Assembly (NCBI GenBank): GCA_002395105.1
Contig: DGWA01000008.1
Location: forward strand, 1 to 64,000
Direction: 5' to 3'
Origin: Rickettsiales bacterium UBA4270
GTDB lineage: Bacteria; Pseudomonadota; Alphaproteobacteria; Rickettsiales; Deianiraeaceae
DNA length: 64,000 bases
Position numbers and translations under genes: made by a program. The notes under the pieces are model-generated. The model was not told the DNA's origin. It saw nothing but the letters and a program-made list of their open reading frames with translations, and did no database searches. Below are positions 39,173 through 47,738 of this stretch, in pieces (the stretch's first letter is position 1; each line of letters opens with the position of its first letter).

Positions 39173-41500
39173 ATGGATCTTTTTGTAGTAGAGTCTCCTG
39201 CAAAGGCAAAAACAATAGTAAAATATCTCGATAAAAATTTTTCAGTTATTGCATCAATGGGGCATATTCGTGAATTGGTGCCAAAAGACGGTTCGGTTGA
39301 TGTTAATAATGGTTTTAAAATGAAATTTCAAATTATCCATAAAGCACAGTCTCAGATTACAAAAATTGTTGATTTAGCAAAAAAATCTAACAAAATATAT
39401 TTAGCAAGCGACCCGGATCGTGAAGGTGAAGCAATAGCGGAATCGCTATATGAAGTTTTGATTAAAAAGAAAGTAGCAAAGTCTGAACAATTTTACAGAA
39501 TATCATATACAGAAATAACAAAAAATGCAATATTGGGAGCTTTAAAAAATCCAAGAAAAATTGATAAAAATCTTGTAGATGCACAACAAAGTAGACAGAT
39601 ATTAGATTATTTGGTTGGTTTTAATTTATCTCCAGTTTTATGGAAAAAATTACCAGGAAGTCGTTCTGCTGGTCGCGTTCAATCGGTTGCTTTAAGGATG
39701 ATAACTGATCGTGAATTTGAAATAAAAAAATTTATACCAAAAGAATATTGGACTATAAATTGTTTTTTAAATACAGGTAAAAATGAAAAAGTTGAATGTA
39801 GAGTTGTTAGTTTTAATGATAAAAATTTTGATATAAATTATCCTACAAATGAGAAAATATCTGATGATATATGTAAAAGCATTAAATCATCTAAAAAATT
39901 TAAGGTTATTAAAAACGACATTAAAGATGTTAAACAAAATCCATATCCTCCGTTTACTACCGCACTTTTACAGCAAAGTGCGTCAAGAAAACTTGGTTTT
40001 TCAAGCAAGAAGACAATGACAATAGCTCAACATCTTTATGAACAAGGATTAATAACTTATTTAAGAACAGATGGCATGACGATTAACAAAAGTGCACTTG
40101 AAGATATTAGACATGAAATAAAAAATCAGTTTGGCGGTGAATATTTGCCAGATAATTGCATTGAATATAAAACTAAACAAAAAAATGCTCAGGAAGCACA
40201 TGAAGCTATAAGGCCAACACATATAGATAATAAACCAAGTGATTTATCTTCAAAATTAGAAAATGATGCTTTGAGATTGTATGAACTAATATGGAAAAGA
40301 ACAATTGCATGTCAGATGAAACCTGCTATATTTACGCGTCAATCATTGGATTTAGAATGTAATGATAGCTCAAATCAAATAATTGCACGAATAAACGGTA
40401 GTTGCATGAAATTCAATGGTTATTTAGTTGTTGATAATATTAAAAACAGTGTTTCTGACCAAGAAGACGATGACGATAATATTGATAAAATAATTCCAGT
40501 TATGAATATTGGAGATACATTGAACTTGTGCGATGAACCAAAAAAACAACAACATTTTACCGAACCACCTGCGCGTTATAGTGAAGCAAGTTTGATTAAA
40601 ATGCTTGAAAGTTATGGAATAGGGCGTCCATCAACATATGCTACTATAATTTCAGTTTTACAGGATAGGGAATATGTTAAACTTGAAAAACATAGATTTA
40701 TACCAACTTCAAAAGGTATTACTGTTTCTGTTTTTTTAAAACAGTTTTTTGCAAAATATGTTGATTATAATTTTACAGCAAAATTAGAGGAGGATTTAGA
40801 TATAATATCAAACGGTAAACTTACAAAATTATCTTTTTTGAATAGTTTCTGGGAACCATTTTATAAAAACGTGCAAGATATAATGAATACGGATTTAAAA
40901 TTTATATTTCAATATTTGAACACAATATTTGCAGAATATTATCTTAAAGATAATAAGGATAGAAAGTGTCCAAAATGCAATAATGGAACTTTGACTTTAA
41001 AGAATGGAAAATTTGGAGTGTTTTTTGGTTGCGATAATTATCCAAATTGTAAATTTATCTTAAATTTAAATGATTCTCAAAATTTAAACGAAAGTAACTC
41101 GGAAACAGTAATTGAACACAAAAAATATGGAAAAATTGAAATCAAAACAGGAAAGTATGGAAAATATTGTGAATATGAAAAAAATGGAAAAATAAAGCGC
41201 TCTTCATTGCCTAATTGCGAAATAACGGATGAGATATTAGATTTTTATCTTTCTCTTCCTTTAAAATTAGGTCAAGACAAAGATGGAAATGATATTATTA
41301 CAAATATTGGTAAGTATGGACCTTATGTGCTTTGTAATAATAAATTTTTTCCATATAAAAATTCTCCATATTACGAAATTAATCTTGAAAAAGCTATTGA
41401 AGTAATTAATAACAGTAAAGTAAAAACTAAAAAAGCAAAGAATACAAAGAAAAAGCCAAGTAATAAATCTGAAAAAAGTAAAATTTCCAAGAAAAAATAA
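39173..41500 (+). CDS. topA: DNA topoisomerase I
   Basis: Type IA topoisomerase relaxing negative supercoils. The 775 residues contain the Toprim domain starting LFVVESPAKAKTI with DPDREGEA (80-87), the active-site Tyr296 in LITYLRTDG, EAHEAIRPTH, and PPARYSEASLIKMLESYGIGRPSTYA. One C-terminal zinc finger is seen (CPKC...GCDNYPNC), then topoisomerase C-terminal repeats (KYGKIEIKTGKYGKY, IGKYGPYVLC) and a Lys-rich tail. Divergent from the large unknown gene; converges with the RNase E/G gene (4-base gap). The dprA gene often next to topA is absent. Confidence 0.96.
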   Translation: MDLFVVESPAKAKTIVKYLDKNFSVIASMGHIRELVPKDGSVDVNNGFKMKFQIIHKAQSQITKIVDLAKKSNKIYLASDPDREGEAIAESLYEVLIKKKVAKSEQFYRISYTEITKNAILGALKNPRKIDKNLVDAQQSRQILDYLVGFNLSPVLWKKLPGSRSAGRVQSVALRMITDREFEIKKFIPKEYWTINCFLNTGKNEKVECRVVSFNDKNFDINYPTNEKISDDICKSIKSSKKFKVIKNDIKDVKQNPYPPFTTALLQQSASRKLGFSSKKTMTIAQHLYEQGLITYLRTDGMTINKSALEDIRHEIKNQFGGEYLPDNCIEYKTKQKNAQEAHEAIRPTHIDNKPSDLSSKLENDALRLYELIWKRTIACQMKPAIFTRQSLDLECNDSSNQIIARINGSCMKFNGYLVVDNIKNSVSDQEDDDDNIDKIIPVMNIGDTLNLCDEPKKQQHFTEPPARYSEASLIKMLESYGIGRPSTYATIISVLQDREYVKLEKHRFIPTSKGITVSVFLKQFFAKYVDYNFTAKLEEDLDIISNGKLTKLSFLNSFWEPFYKNVQDIMNTDLKFIFQYLNTIFAEYYLKDNKDRKCPKCNNGTLTLKNGKFGVFFGCDNYPNCKFILNLNDSQNLNESNSETVIEHKKYGKIEIKTGKYGKYCEYEKNGKIKRSSLPNCEITDEILDFYLSLPLKLGQDKDGNDIITNIGKYGPYVLCNNKFFPYKNSPYYEINLEKAIEVINNSKVKTKKAKNTKKKPSNKSEKSKISKKK

Positions 41501-41504
41501 TATT

Positions 41505-43265
41505 TTATTTTTTTCTACTAAAATATTGTTTTAATTTTTTATACATACTTGTCTTGTTTTTCTCTGTTTCAATTATATTACTTTCATACTTTTTAGCAAT
41601 TGAATGATAAAGTTCAGTTGCAGTTGTTGCATCTTCGTTTAGATCTTTTATTCCGCGTAATAAGTATTCTTCATTTGTTTCAAAATGACGTTTTGTTGTT
41701 ATTACTTTCACGCCATATTGTTTTTGAATTTTCTTAATTTCATCAATATGTTGTAATACTAAGTCATCTATAACATCTGGACATGCGACAATTTCTAAAA
41801 ATTCTTGTTTATTTGTTGTTCCAACTAAATATTCATTTATGCTATCTAATACATTAACAGATATAACAGAAGGCGCTTTTACTATACCAATACCTTGACA
41901 ATGAGGACATTTAATTGCTAGCATCTCTGCTATGCTACTACGCATTCTTTGTCTTGAAATTTCAACTAATCCAAATTGACTTATTTTGGTAAATTGAACT
42001 CTTGCTTTATCTGAAATAAATACTTTTTGTAATTCATGTTCTAATAGATGACGATTTTTTGGATTTTCCATGTCTATAAAGTCTACAACTATTAAACCTC
42101 CTAAATTTCTCAAACGCAGTTGTCTTGCTAATTCTCTAGCAGCCTCTATATTTGTGTAGACTGCAGTCTCTTCAACATTTTTTCCATGTATTGATTTACC
42201 TGAATTAACATCAACAGATACAAGAGCTTCTGTTGGATTTATGACCAAATATCCACCAGATGGAAGTTTAGCAATTGGGCTTAATAATTCATCTAATTTT
42301 TGATCAATTCCGTATTTTTTAAATATAGCAGTTTTGTTTGTATATTGTTTTATTTTTTTTAGTTCATAAGGCATTATTTTTTCAACAAATTCTTTTACAT
42401 TATTATAACACTTTTCACCACTAATGACTATCTCAGATTTTTCATCACTTTCATAATTATCTCTTATGACTTGCTCGACTACATTAATTTCTTTATAAAT
42501 AGGTTTTCCATCTATTTTTGAATTTACTGTTTTTTTTACAATTTCGTTCCATAAACTCTTTAAATACTCATAGTCTTTTTTTAAATCAGATGTATTAACT
42601 TTCATACCTGCCGTTCTGACTATTAAACCAGTTCCAGGTTGAATATTAAATTCTTTTTTAATAGAGTTTAAAACACGTTTGCGTTCTTCGTATGAAAATA
42701 TTTTTTTAGAAATACCAATCCCAAGTGGACTATTTGGCATTAATACGCAATAACGACCAGGAATAGAAATATAAGTAGTTAATGATGCTCCTTTATTACC
42801 TCGTTCATCTTTATAAACTTGCACAAGAACTGGTTGACCACGTTTTATAACTTCTTGAATATTGTATTTTTTGTATATTCTGTAAGAATTTTTAGCTATC
42901 TCTCTTGTATTTTCATTGTCAGTTTCAATTTCATCACTGTCTTTATTACTATTTGCTTCATTTTCATTTCTAATTTCTTCATCTCTGAGCATATTAGACA
43001 TTTCTTGTTTATCTTTTATTGGTAATTGGTAATAATTAGGATGAATTTCACTAAATGGCAAAAAACCAGCTTTTTCACCTCCGTAATCAACAAATGCTGC
43101 TTGTAATGAATGTTCTACGCGCGTAATCTTTCCGAGATAGATGTTAGATTTAATGGTTTTCTTCTGATTATTCTCAAAAGAAAAATAATCTAGCTTTCCT
43201 TCATTATCTATTATTGCTACTAAATAATTCTCCTCTCTTGTTGCATCTACTATAACTTTTGACAT
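41505..43265 (-). CDS. Ribonuclease E/G
   Basis: Endoribonuclease of the RNase E/G family, acting in rRNA processing and mRNA decay. The 586-residue protein has the S1 domain split by an acidic insert (about 85-120), the DNase I-like catalytic region with ALVSVDVNSGKS and GGLIVVDFIDM, which carry the two metal-binding Asp residues, and the zinc-link CPHCQGIG. It ends shortly after the small domain. The long disordered C-terminal scaffold of typical alphaproteobacterial RNase E is missing, so it is a minimal RNase E or an RNase G. Confidence 0.9.
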   Translation of the reverse strand: MSKVIVDATREENYLVAIIDNEGKLDYFSFENNQKKTIKSNIYLGKITRVEHSLQAAFVDYGGEKAGFLPFSEIHPNYYQLPIKDKQEMSNMLRDEEIRNENEANSNKDSDEIETDNENTREIAKNSYRIYKKYNIQEVIKRGQPVLVQVYKDERGNKGASLTTYISIPGRYCVLMPNSPLGIGISKKIFSYEERKRVLNSIKKEFNIQPGTGLIVRTAGMKVNTSDLKKDYEYLKSLWNEIVKKTVNSKIDGKPIYKEINVVEQVIRDNYESDEKSEIVISGEKCYNNVKEFVEKIMPYELKKIKQYTNKTAIFKKYGIDQKLDELLSPIAKLPSGGYLVINPTEALVSVDVNSGKSIHGKNVEETAVYTNIEAARELARQLRLRNLGGLIVVDFIDMENPKNRHLLEHELQKVFISDKARVQFTKISQFGLVEISRQRMRSSIAEMLAIKCPHCQGIGIVKAPSVISVNVLDSINEYLVGTTNKQEFLEIVACPDVIDDLVLQHIDEIKKIQKQYGVKVITTKRHFETNEEYLLRGIKDLNEDATTATELYHSIAKKYESNIIETEKNKTSMYKKLKQYFSRKK

Positions 43266-43438
43266 ATAACAAATTTTTTAAACAATAAAATTGTAATACA
43301 GAATTATATATTTGTTTTTTTAAAAAAATACTTTTCAATTTTAATATTAAAATAAAAAGATAAATATTCTGCTCATTCATAAGAATTTTTTAAATCTCAC
43401 TATTTAATAAGCAAGAAAATTTATTAATAAATAAACAA

Positions 43439-44425
43439 CTATAATTTATTTAAATGCTCTATGCATTTTAATGTTAAAGTTCTTCCTCTTGATGTTTTTT
43501 CAATTAAACCAGATTGTATTAAAAATGGTTCAATTACTTCTTCAATCGTCCTGCAGTCTTCAGATAAACCAGCAGATATAGTTTCAATTCCAACTGGCCC
43601 ACAGTTATAATTATTTTTAATGAAAAATAGGTATTTTTTGTCTATATTATCAAGACCTAATTCGTCTATTCCTATTTTGTCGAGTGCTTCATTAACTAGT
43701 TTTTCATCTATTTCTTTTTGTTCAAGATATATAGCTATATCTATTATGCGTTTCATTAAACGAATAGCTATTCTAGGAGTTCCTCTGCTTCTTTTTCCTA
43801 TACAAAATTTTGCTTTTTCATTTATTAAAATGTTATGTTTATCGGCATATCTTCCTACAATTTTTGCTAAATCATCAATGTTATAAAATTCTAACTGCAT
43901 AATTATACCAAATCTATCTTTTAATGGTTTTGACAATAAACCAAGACGTGTTGTTGCACCAATAAGTGTAAACGGCTCTAAATGTATTTTAATAATTTTA
44001 GCCGTTGTACCTGTTCCTATTATTGTGTCTAAACGATAGTCTTCCATTGCTGAATATAAAATTTCTTCGACAGAAATAGGCATTCTATGTATTTCATCTA
44101 TGAATAATACGTCACCTTTTTTTAAATTTGATAGAATTACTGCCAGATCGCATGCTTTTGTAAGCATTGGTCCAGATGTCGTTCTTATACGCACACCCAT
44201 TTCTTTCGCGACAATGTTAGCTAATGTTGTTTTTCCTAAGCCAGGAGGGCCATAAAATAAACAATGATCCATTTGTGAATTTCGTTTTTTTGAAGATTGT
44301 ATGAAAATTTTTAAATTTTCTAAAATTTTCGTTTGACCAATGAAATCATCAATGTTTTGCGGACGTAATAACGATGCAATATCTTTATCTAAAACAGTTT
44401 CTTCTAAATTTCTTAAATCTGTCAC
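43439..44425 (-). CDS. ruvB: Holliday junction branch-migration ATPase RuvB
   Basis: Motor ATPase that drives Holliday junction migration with RuvA. In 328 residues: Walker A YGPPGLGKTT, Walker B DVLFIDEIHRM, sensor 1 IGATTRLGLLSKPL, arginine-finger region KDRFGI, sensor 2 RGTPRIAIRLMKR, and the C-terminal winged helix (GPVGIETISAGL). The start is GTG at 44425. ruvA and ruvC, usually directly upstream, are not adjacent; upstream is a 198-base gap and a pseudogene. Confidence 0.96.
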   Translation of the reverse strand: MTDLRNLEETVLDKDIASLLRPQNIDDFIGQTKILENLKIFIQSSKKRNSQMDHCLFYGPPGLGKTTLANIVAKEMGVRIRTTSGPMLTKACDLAVILSNLKKGDVLFIDEIHRMPISVEEILYSAMEDYRLDTIIGTGTTAKIIKIHLEPFTLIGATTRLGLLSKPLKDRFGIIMQLEFYNIDDLAKIVGRYADKHNILINEKAKFCIGKRSRGTPRIAIRLMKRIIDIAIYLEQKEIDEKLVNEALDKIGIDELGLDNIDKKYLFFIKNNYNCGPVGIETISAGLSEDCRTIEEVIEPFLIQSGLIEKTSRGRTLTLKCIEHLNKL

Positions 44426-44623
44426 ATACGTGAAAATGCAGAATATTTTTTTATTTTCAAGCTTAAAAAGCTTAAATTATTTATAAAATAATAATAATAA
44501 TATCTAAATTTGTTTTTATAAAAATTAATCAAAACGTGTATTTGTTATGTCTTTTTTTTAAAAAAGGTCAAAAAATAATAGATATTAAATTTTAAATAGA
44601 TTTTTTACAAAGAGTCTAGTTTT

Positions 44624-45152
44624 ATGAAAAAAATTTTGTTTATTTATCTGCTTTAACCATTTTTGCACTTATTACTCAAAAAGTAAATGCTTTAAATCTG
44701 TCTGATAAAGTTTATTTCAAGGCAAATGTTTATACCGGTGCGACGTTGCAAGTATATACAGGAGATATAGAATATATTATCAATGAAATGAAAGATTATA
44801 ATAACTGGCAAACGCAAAAAATGAATTATGGTATTGTTTCTGGTTTTGGTGGTAATGTTTATTATAAAGCAAATAATACAACTCATTTTTTTATTGGTAT
44901 AGATGCACAAGGTAGATATCTATTTTTGCATTATGATGTTTTTTTTATTATAAGTATTATAGTTATGTAGCCAAAAGTTATAAAGAGGTAATGTTTAATA
45001 TAAAAGAACTTTTGATATTGAGTGATAAAATAGGTACAAAAACGGTTTTTAATAAAAATTTTGCATTAGAAAAATATGTTTTGCTTGGAGCAAATATGAT
45101 TAGTTATAGTTACTGTGAATATGGCGTAAAATATAGACAAAGATTTGGTTAA
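44624..45152 (+). pseudogene. Frameshifted outer-membrane beta-barrel (porin/opacity-like) gene
   Basis: Three pieces of one reading frame are visible. An ATG at 44624 followed by A7 (44627-44633) opens MKK but stops after ten codons. Adding one A restores a good signal peptide (FVYLSALTIFALITQKVNA) running into LNLSDKVYFKANVYTGATL. A second break lies at T8 (44939-44946): adding one T joins the frame to YVAKSYKEV, LLGANMISYSY and CEYGVKYRQRFG, ending with TAA at 45150. The repaired product is 176 residues with alternating polar/hydrophobic strands and a terminal barrel strand, as in opacity-type outer-membrane proteins. A true pseudogene, phase-variable gene, or two assembly errors are all possible. 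Confidence 0.7.
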
Positions 45153-45279
45153 ATTCTAATAATAGAAGTTAAAATTGTTGTGTGAACTGTTATATAGTAC
45201 TACAACTATTGAATAGAGGTAATTTTAAAAAACAGAACAAGGATTATATTTACTAAATAAAATATTAAAATAATTAAAA

Positions 45280-45373
45280 TGGCGGTGAAGCAGGGATTCG
45301 AACCCTGGATACAGGTTTTGGCCCGTATAACTTCTTAGCAGGAAGCCGCTTTCGACCACTCAGCCACTTCACC
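45280..45373 (-). tRNA. tRNA-Ser (anticodon GCU)
   Basis: Read on the minus strand: acceptor GGTGAAG pairs with CTTCACC, anticodon stem GCTTC/GAAGT (one G-T pair) holds loop CTGCTAA giving anticodon GCT, a long variable arm confirms class II, and the T arm contains GGTTCGAATCC. Discriminator G and an encoded CCA are present. This is the second of two tRNA-Ser genes in the window. Confidence 0.97.
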
Positions 45374-45469
45374 AAAACATATTTGGTTTGTTTATTGTAT
45401 ACATTATAAAAATCAAGTATTTAAAGTTTTAAAAAAATTTAAATCATATTATATTTTGTCAAAAAAATT

Positions 45470-45497
45470 TTGAATATTTCTGTAAATATAATATAAT
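45470..45497 (+). promoter_or_regulatory. Putative promoter of the 45.5-kb gene
   Basis: TTGAAT at 45470-45475 is followed after 16 bases by a perfect TATAAT at 45492-45497. The predicted start of transcription is near 45504, about ten bases before the ATG at 45514, so again there is no room for a Shine-Dalgarno site. Matched by eye in AT-rich DNA. Confidence 0.35.
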
Positions 45498-45513
45498 ATA
45501 CTATATAAGCTTT

Positions 45514-46599
45514 ATGCAAGAAAATTTACAGTCAGAAAATGCATTAAATGTTGATGAAGACGCTGATGAACGTGATATTTTATTTGGTAATAATAATTTA
45601 TCAAATGATAATAATTTGCAGTCTTTTAAAAACCAGATTGAAGATATAACTAAAGATACAATGCTTGAAAAGAAAAGCTTAATTAAGGAAGAATATAAAT
45701 TGCAATTAGAAGGAAAACTAAATAGTCTTGATGAGCAATGTGCTCAAAAAATAGAACAAAGTGAACAATATCAAGATGCTAAAAAAGCACATAAAAAAGC
45801 AATTGTTGCAATTGCTGGTGCTGCTTTGTTTATTGTATCTGCTCCATATTTAGCTCCTTATTTAGCAACCGTAATTGGTGTGTTAATTGCTGTTGCGGCT
45901 AAAAAACATGCTGAAGCAAAAAAAGTATCAGAAAATATTAAAGATGATTTTAATAAAAAAAAACGTCTTGTCCAAGTTCAAGGAAAATTAAAAGAAATGA
46001 ACGATCCAGAGCTAAAAGCATTGGATGAAGAAATTAGAAGAACGTATGAACCTGTAAAGATTAATAAGAAAATTAAAGAACTTGAAAAAAATAAAAAAAA
46101 ATTACAGGAAAAATCATCTATTTTTGATAAACTATTAGGTAAAGCAACAAAGAAAGAACAACAAAAAAAACAAAATGACAAAAATATTGTTAAAGAGCAA
46201 AAACAGGAAAAACAAGAAGATAGAGATATAAATCTAAAAGCTGCTATTAAAGAAGAGAAAAATAATAAAAATGTTGAAATAATTGATAATAAGATAAATA
46301 ACAATAAAATAATAAATCAAGATAAAGTTGATGGTAAGATTAATGATATAAATGTAAATAAATTATCAGAAAATAAAAAACAAAATAACTCAATTAATAA
46401 TAAAAACGATAATATTGTTAAAAATGCAATCAACAGTAAAAATATAACAAAAGATGATGTAAAAGAAAAAAATAATAGTAAAGATAATAGTAAGTTGAAA
46501 ATTACAAATGTTTCGAAAGAAAACGTAGAAGGCGTTAGACCAGTAAATATAAATGTTAATTTAAAACGTGAACATATTATAGAACATACTATAGGTTAA
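45514..46599 (+). CDS. Unknown Lys/Asn-rich protein with hydrophobic hairpin
   Basis: I do not recognise this 361-residue protein. An acidic, Asn-rich N-terminus (1-35) leads to a helical stretch, then one Ala-rich hydrophobic hairpin broken at Pro (about 94-130: IVAIAGAALFIVSAPYLAPY, then LATVIGVLIAVAA). A charged coiled coil follows (about 130-235), and the last 110 residues are low-complexity Lys/Asn/Asp with many NNK-type runs. It has no signal peptide. The layout, one membrane hairpin flanked by coiled coil and disordered tail, resembles the large protein at 35.7 kb. It lies between tRNA-Ser(GCU) and the peroxiredoxin gene. Confidence 0.75.
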   Translation: MQENLQSENALNVDEDADERDILFGNNNLSNDNNLQSFKNQIEDITKDTMLEKKSLIKEEYKLQLEGKLNSLDEQCAQKIEQSEQYQDAKKAHKKAIVAIAGAALFIVSAPYLAPYLATVIGVLIAVAAKKHAEAKKVSENIKDDFNKKKRLVQVQGKLKEMNDPELKALDEEIRRTYEPVKINKKIKELEKNKKKLQEKSSIFDKLLGKATKKEQQKKQNDKNIVKEQKQEKQEDRDINLKAAIKEEKNNKNVEIIDNKINNNKIINQDKVDGKINDINVNKLSENKKQNNSINNKNDNIVKNAINSKNITKDDVKEKNNSKDNSKLKITNVSKENVEGVRPVNINVNLKREHIIEHTIG

Positions 46600-46605
46600 A
46601 TTATA

Positions 46606-46640
46606 TTGACAAATATTTTGCAACTACAATTAATTGTAGT
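46606..46640 (+). promoter_or_regulatory. Promoter and perfect 18-bp palindrome upstream of the peroxiredoxin
   Basis: TTGACA at 46606-46611 could serve as -35. The perfect palindrome ACTACAATTAATTGTAGT occupies 46623-46640 and would cover the -10 region (ATTAAT at 46629-46634, 17-base spacing). It ends ten bases before the ATG. The position is what an operator of a dimeric repressor would have; a redox regulator is plausible given the gene, but I do not recognise the motif. It does not match the Fur or PerR consensus. Confidence 0.5.
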
Positions 46641-46650
46641 GATTTAATTT

Positions 46651-47184
46651 ATGCTATCTATTGATGATGATTTTCCCGAGTTCAATTTAATCGCAACTGT
46701 TTCTACTGATTTTGGAAAGGAATTTAAACAAATAAGTAATGATTATATAAAAGGTAAATGGTGCTGTATATTTTTTTGGCCAAAAGATTTTACTTTTGTT
46801 TGTCCGACTGAAATTGCTACATTTGGGCAAAAAGAGAGAGATTTTAATGAAAGAAAATGTTTAGTTCTTGGTTGTAGCATAGACAGTGAATATGTTCATC
46901 TTGCGTGGAAGGAGCAAAATAAGATGTTAAAAGATTATGTTAATTTTCCTATGCTTAGTGATATTAAACGAGAATTATGTCAACAATTAGGAATTTTAAA
47001 TAATAGTGGTGTGGCAGATAGAGCTACTTTTATTATTAATCCAGATGGTAAAATAAAATTTGTTTCAGTTACTGATGGTAAAGTAGGGCGTAATGTTGAT
47101 GAAATTTTGAGAGTTCTGGATGCATTACAAACAGATAAACTTTGTCCTTGTGGTTGGAAAATTGGAGATAAAACTTTAAATTAA
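46651..47184 (+). CDS. Peroxiredoxin, AhpC/Prx type (2-Cys)
   Basis: Thiol peroxidase reducing H2O2 and alkyl hydroperoxides in the cytosol. The 177 residues include the peroxidatic Cys51 in FTFVCPTEI, and a C-terminal LCPCGWKIGDKTLN where typical 2-Cys enzymes have the resolving Cys in VCPANWxxGDKT; here Cys165 is the expected resolving residue and Cys167 is an extra one. The reducing partner (AhpD, AhpF or thioredoxin) is not in the window. Transcription is probably controlled through the palindrome just upstream. Confidence 0.92.
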   Translation: MLSIDDDFPEFNLIATVSTDFGKEFKQISNDYIKGKWCCIFFWPKDFTFVCPTEIATFGQKERDFNERKCLVLGCSIDSEYVHLAWKEQNKMLKDYVNFPMLSDIKRELCQQLGILNNSGVADRATFIINPDGKIKFVSVTDGKVGRNVDEILRVLDALQTDKLCPCGWKIGDKTLN

Positions 47185-47207
47185 GGAAAGATTAAAATTT
47201 TTAAAAT

Positions 47208-47250
47208 AAAAAAACCATCCGACATAATTATTTATAATGACGTCGGATGG
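47208..47250 (-). terminator. Intrinsic terminator for the Cys-rich gene
   Basis: CCATCCGAC (47215-47223) and GTCGGATGG (47242-47250) form a 9-bp GC-rich stem, rare in this AT-rich DNA. Read on the minus strand the stem is followed by seven T (complement of A7 at 47208-47214), a standard intrinsic terminator directly after the minus-strand gene ending at 47269. The hairpin may also stop plus-strand transcription from the peroxiredoxin. Confidence 0.8.
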
Positions 47251-47268
47251 CGCAATAAATATTATATA

Positions 47269-47595
47269 TTATTTATTATTGGCTTTTTTTATTGCAACAT
47301 TTGATTTTTGTTTTTTTGCAATTTCCATTTCTAATTTTTTAATAATCATTTTTTTAATCAATTTGCTTTGAAACATTTCAAAATCCATTTGTTTCTCTAC
47401 AAAATTTTTCATCATTGCATGTTTCACAACACATGGCGCAAATGCTTTAACTGTAAACAATGATACTATAAAACTAACACATACAACCATTAAAAATGTG
47501 CAAAATTTACATTTTTTAGCGCAACATTTTTTTTCATCGCAGCATTTTTCTTTACAACATTCATTTTTACAATTTTTTTCACAATCATTACTCAT
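47269..47595 (-). CDS. Small Cys-rich single-pass membrane protein
   Basis: I do not recognise this 108-residue protein. The first 32 residues hold ten cysteines (5, 9, 13, 14, 18, 19, 24, 25, 29, 32), mostly in CC pairs separated by Lys/Glu, then one hydrophobic segment (about 33-53), then a Met-rich, basic helical tail (MMKNFVEKQMDFEMFQSKLI and onward). The Cys cluster before the membrane segment should be cytosolic by the positive-inside rule and could bind metal such as zinc, copper or an iron-sulphur cluster; that is inference. It has its own strong terminator and sits opposite the peroxiredoxin gene. Confidence 0.75.
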   Translation of the reverse strand: MSNDCEKNCKNECCKEKCCDEKKCCAKKCKFCTFLMVVCVSFIVSLFTVKAFAPCVVKHAMMKNFVEKQMDFEMFQSKLIKKMIIKKLEMEIAKKQKSNVAIKKANNK

Positions 47596-47738
47596 AATTA
47601 AAAAAATAAAACTGATATATAATAGTGAAAAAGCAACAATGTGTCAAAAAAAAATTAAACTTTTAGTTAAAAAATGACAAAAACAATAATTCTTTTTAAA
47701 ACTTAGTCAAAAAATGTTTTTATAATTAAACAAAATAA

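Noticed and set aside
43266..43438. Gap between RNase E/G and ruvB as a site for a small RNA
   Set aside because: Only A/T-rich sequence without a stable GC hairpin or a convincing promoter-terminator pair.
44692..44970. Overlapping 72- and 74-codon frames on both strands
   Set aside because: The plus frame is the middle piece of the frameshifted barrel gene and the minus frame is its shadow; neither is an independent gene.
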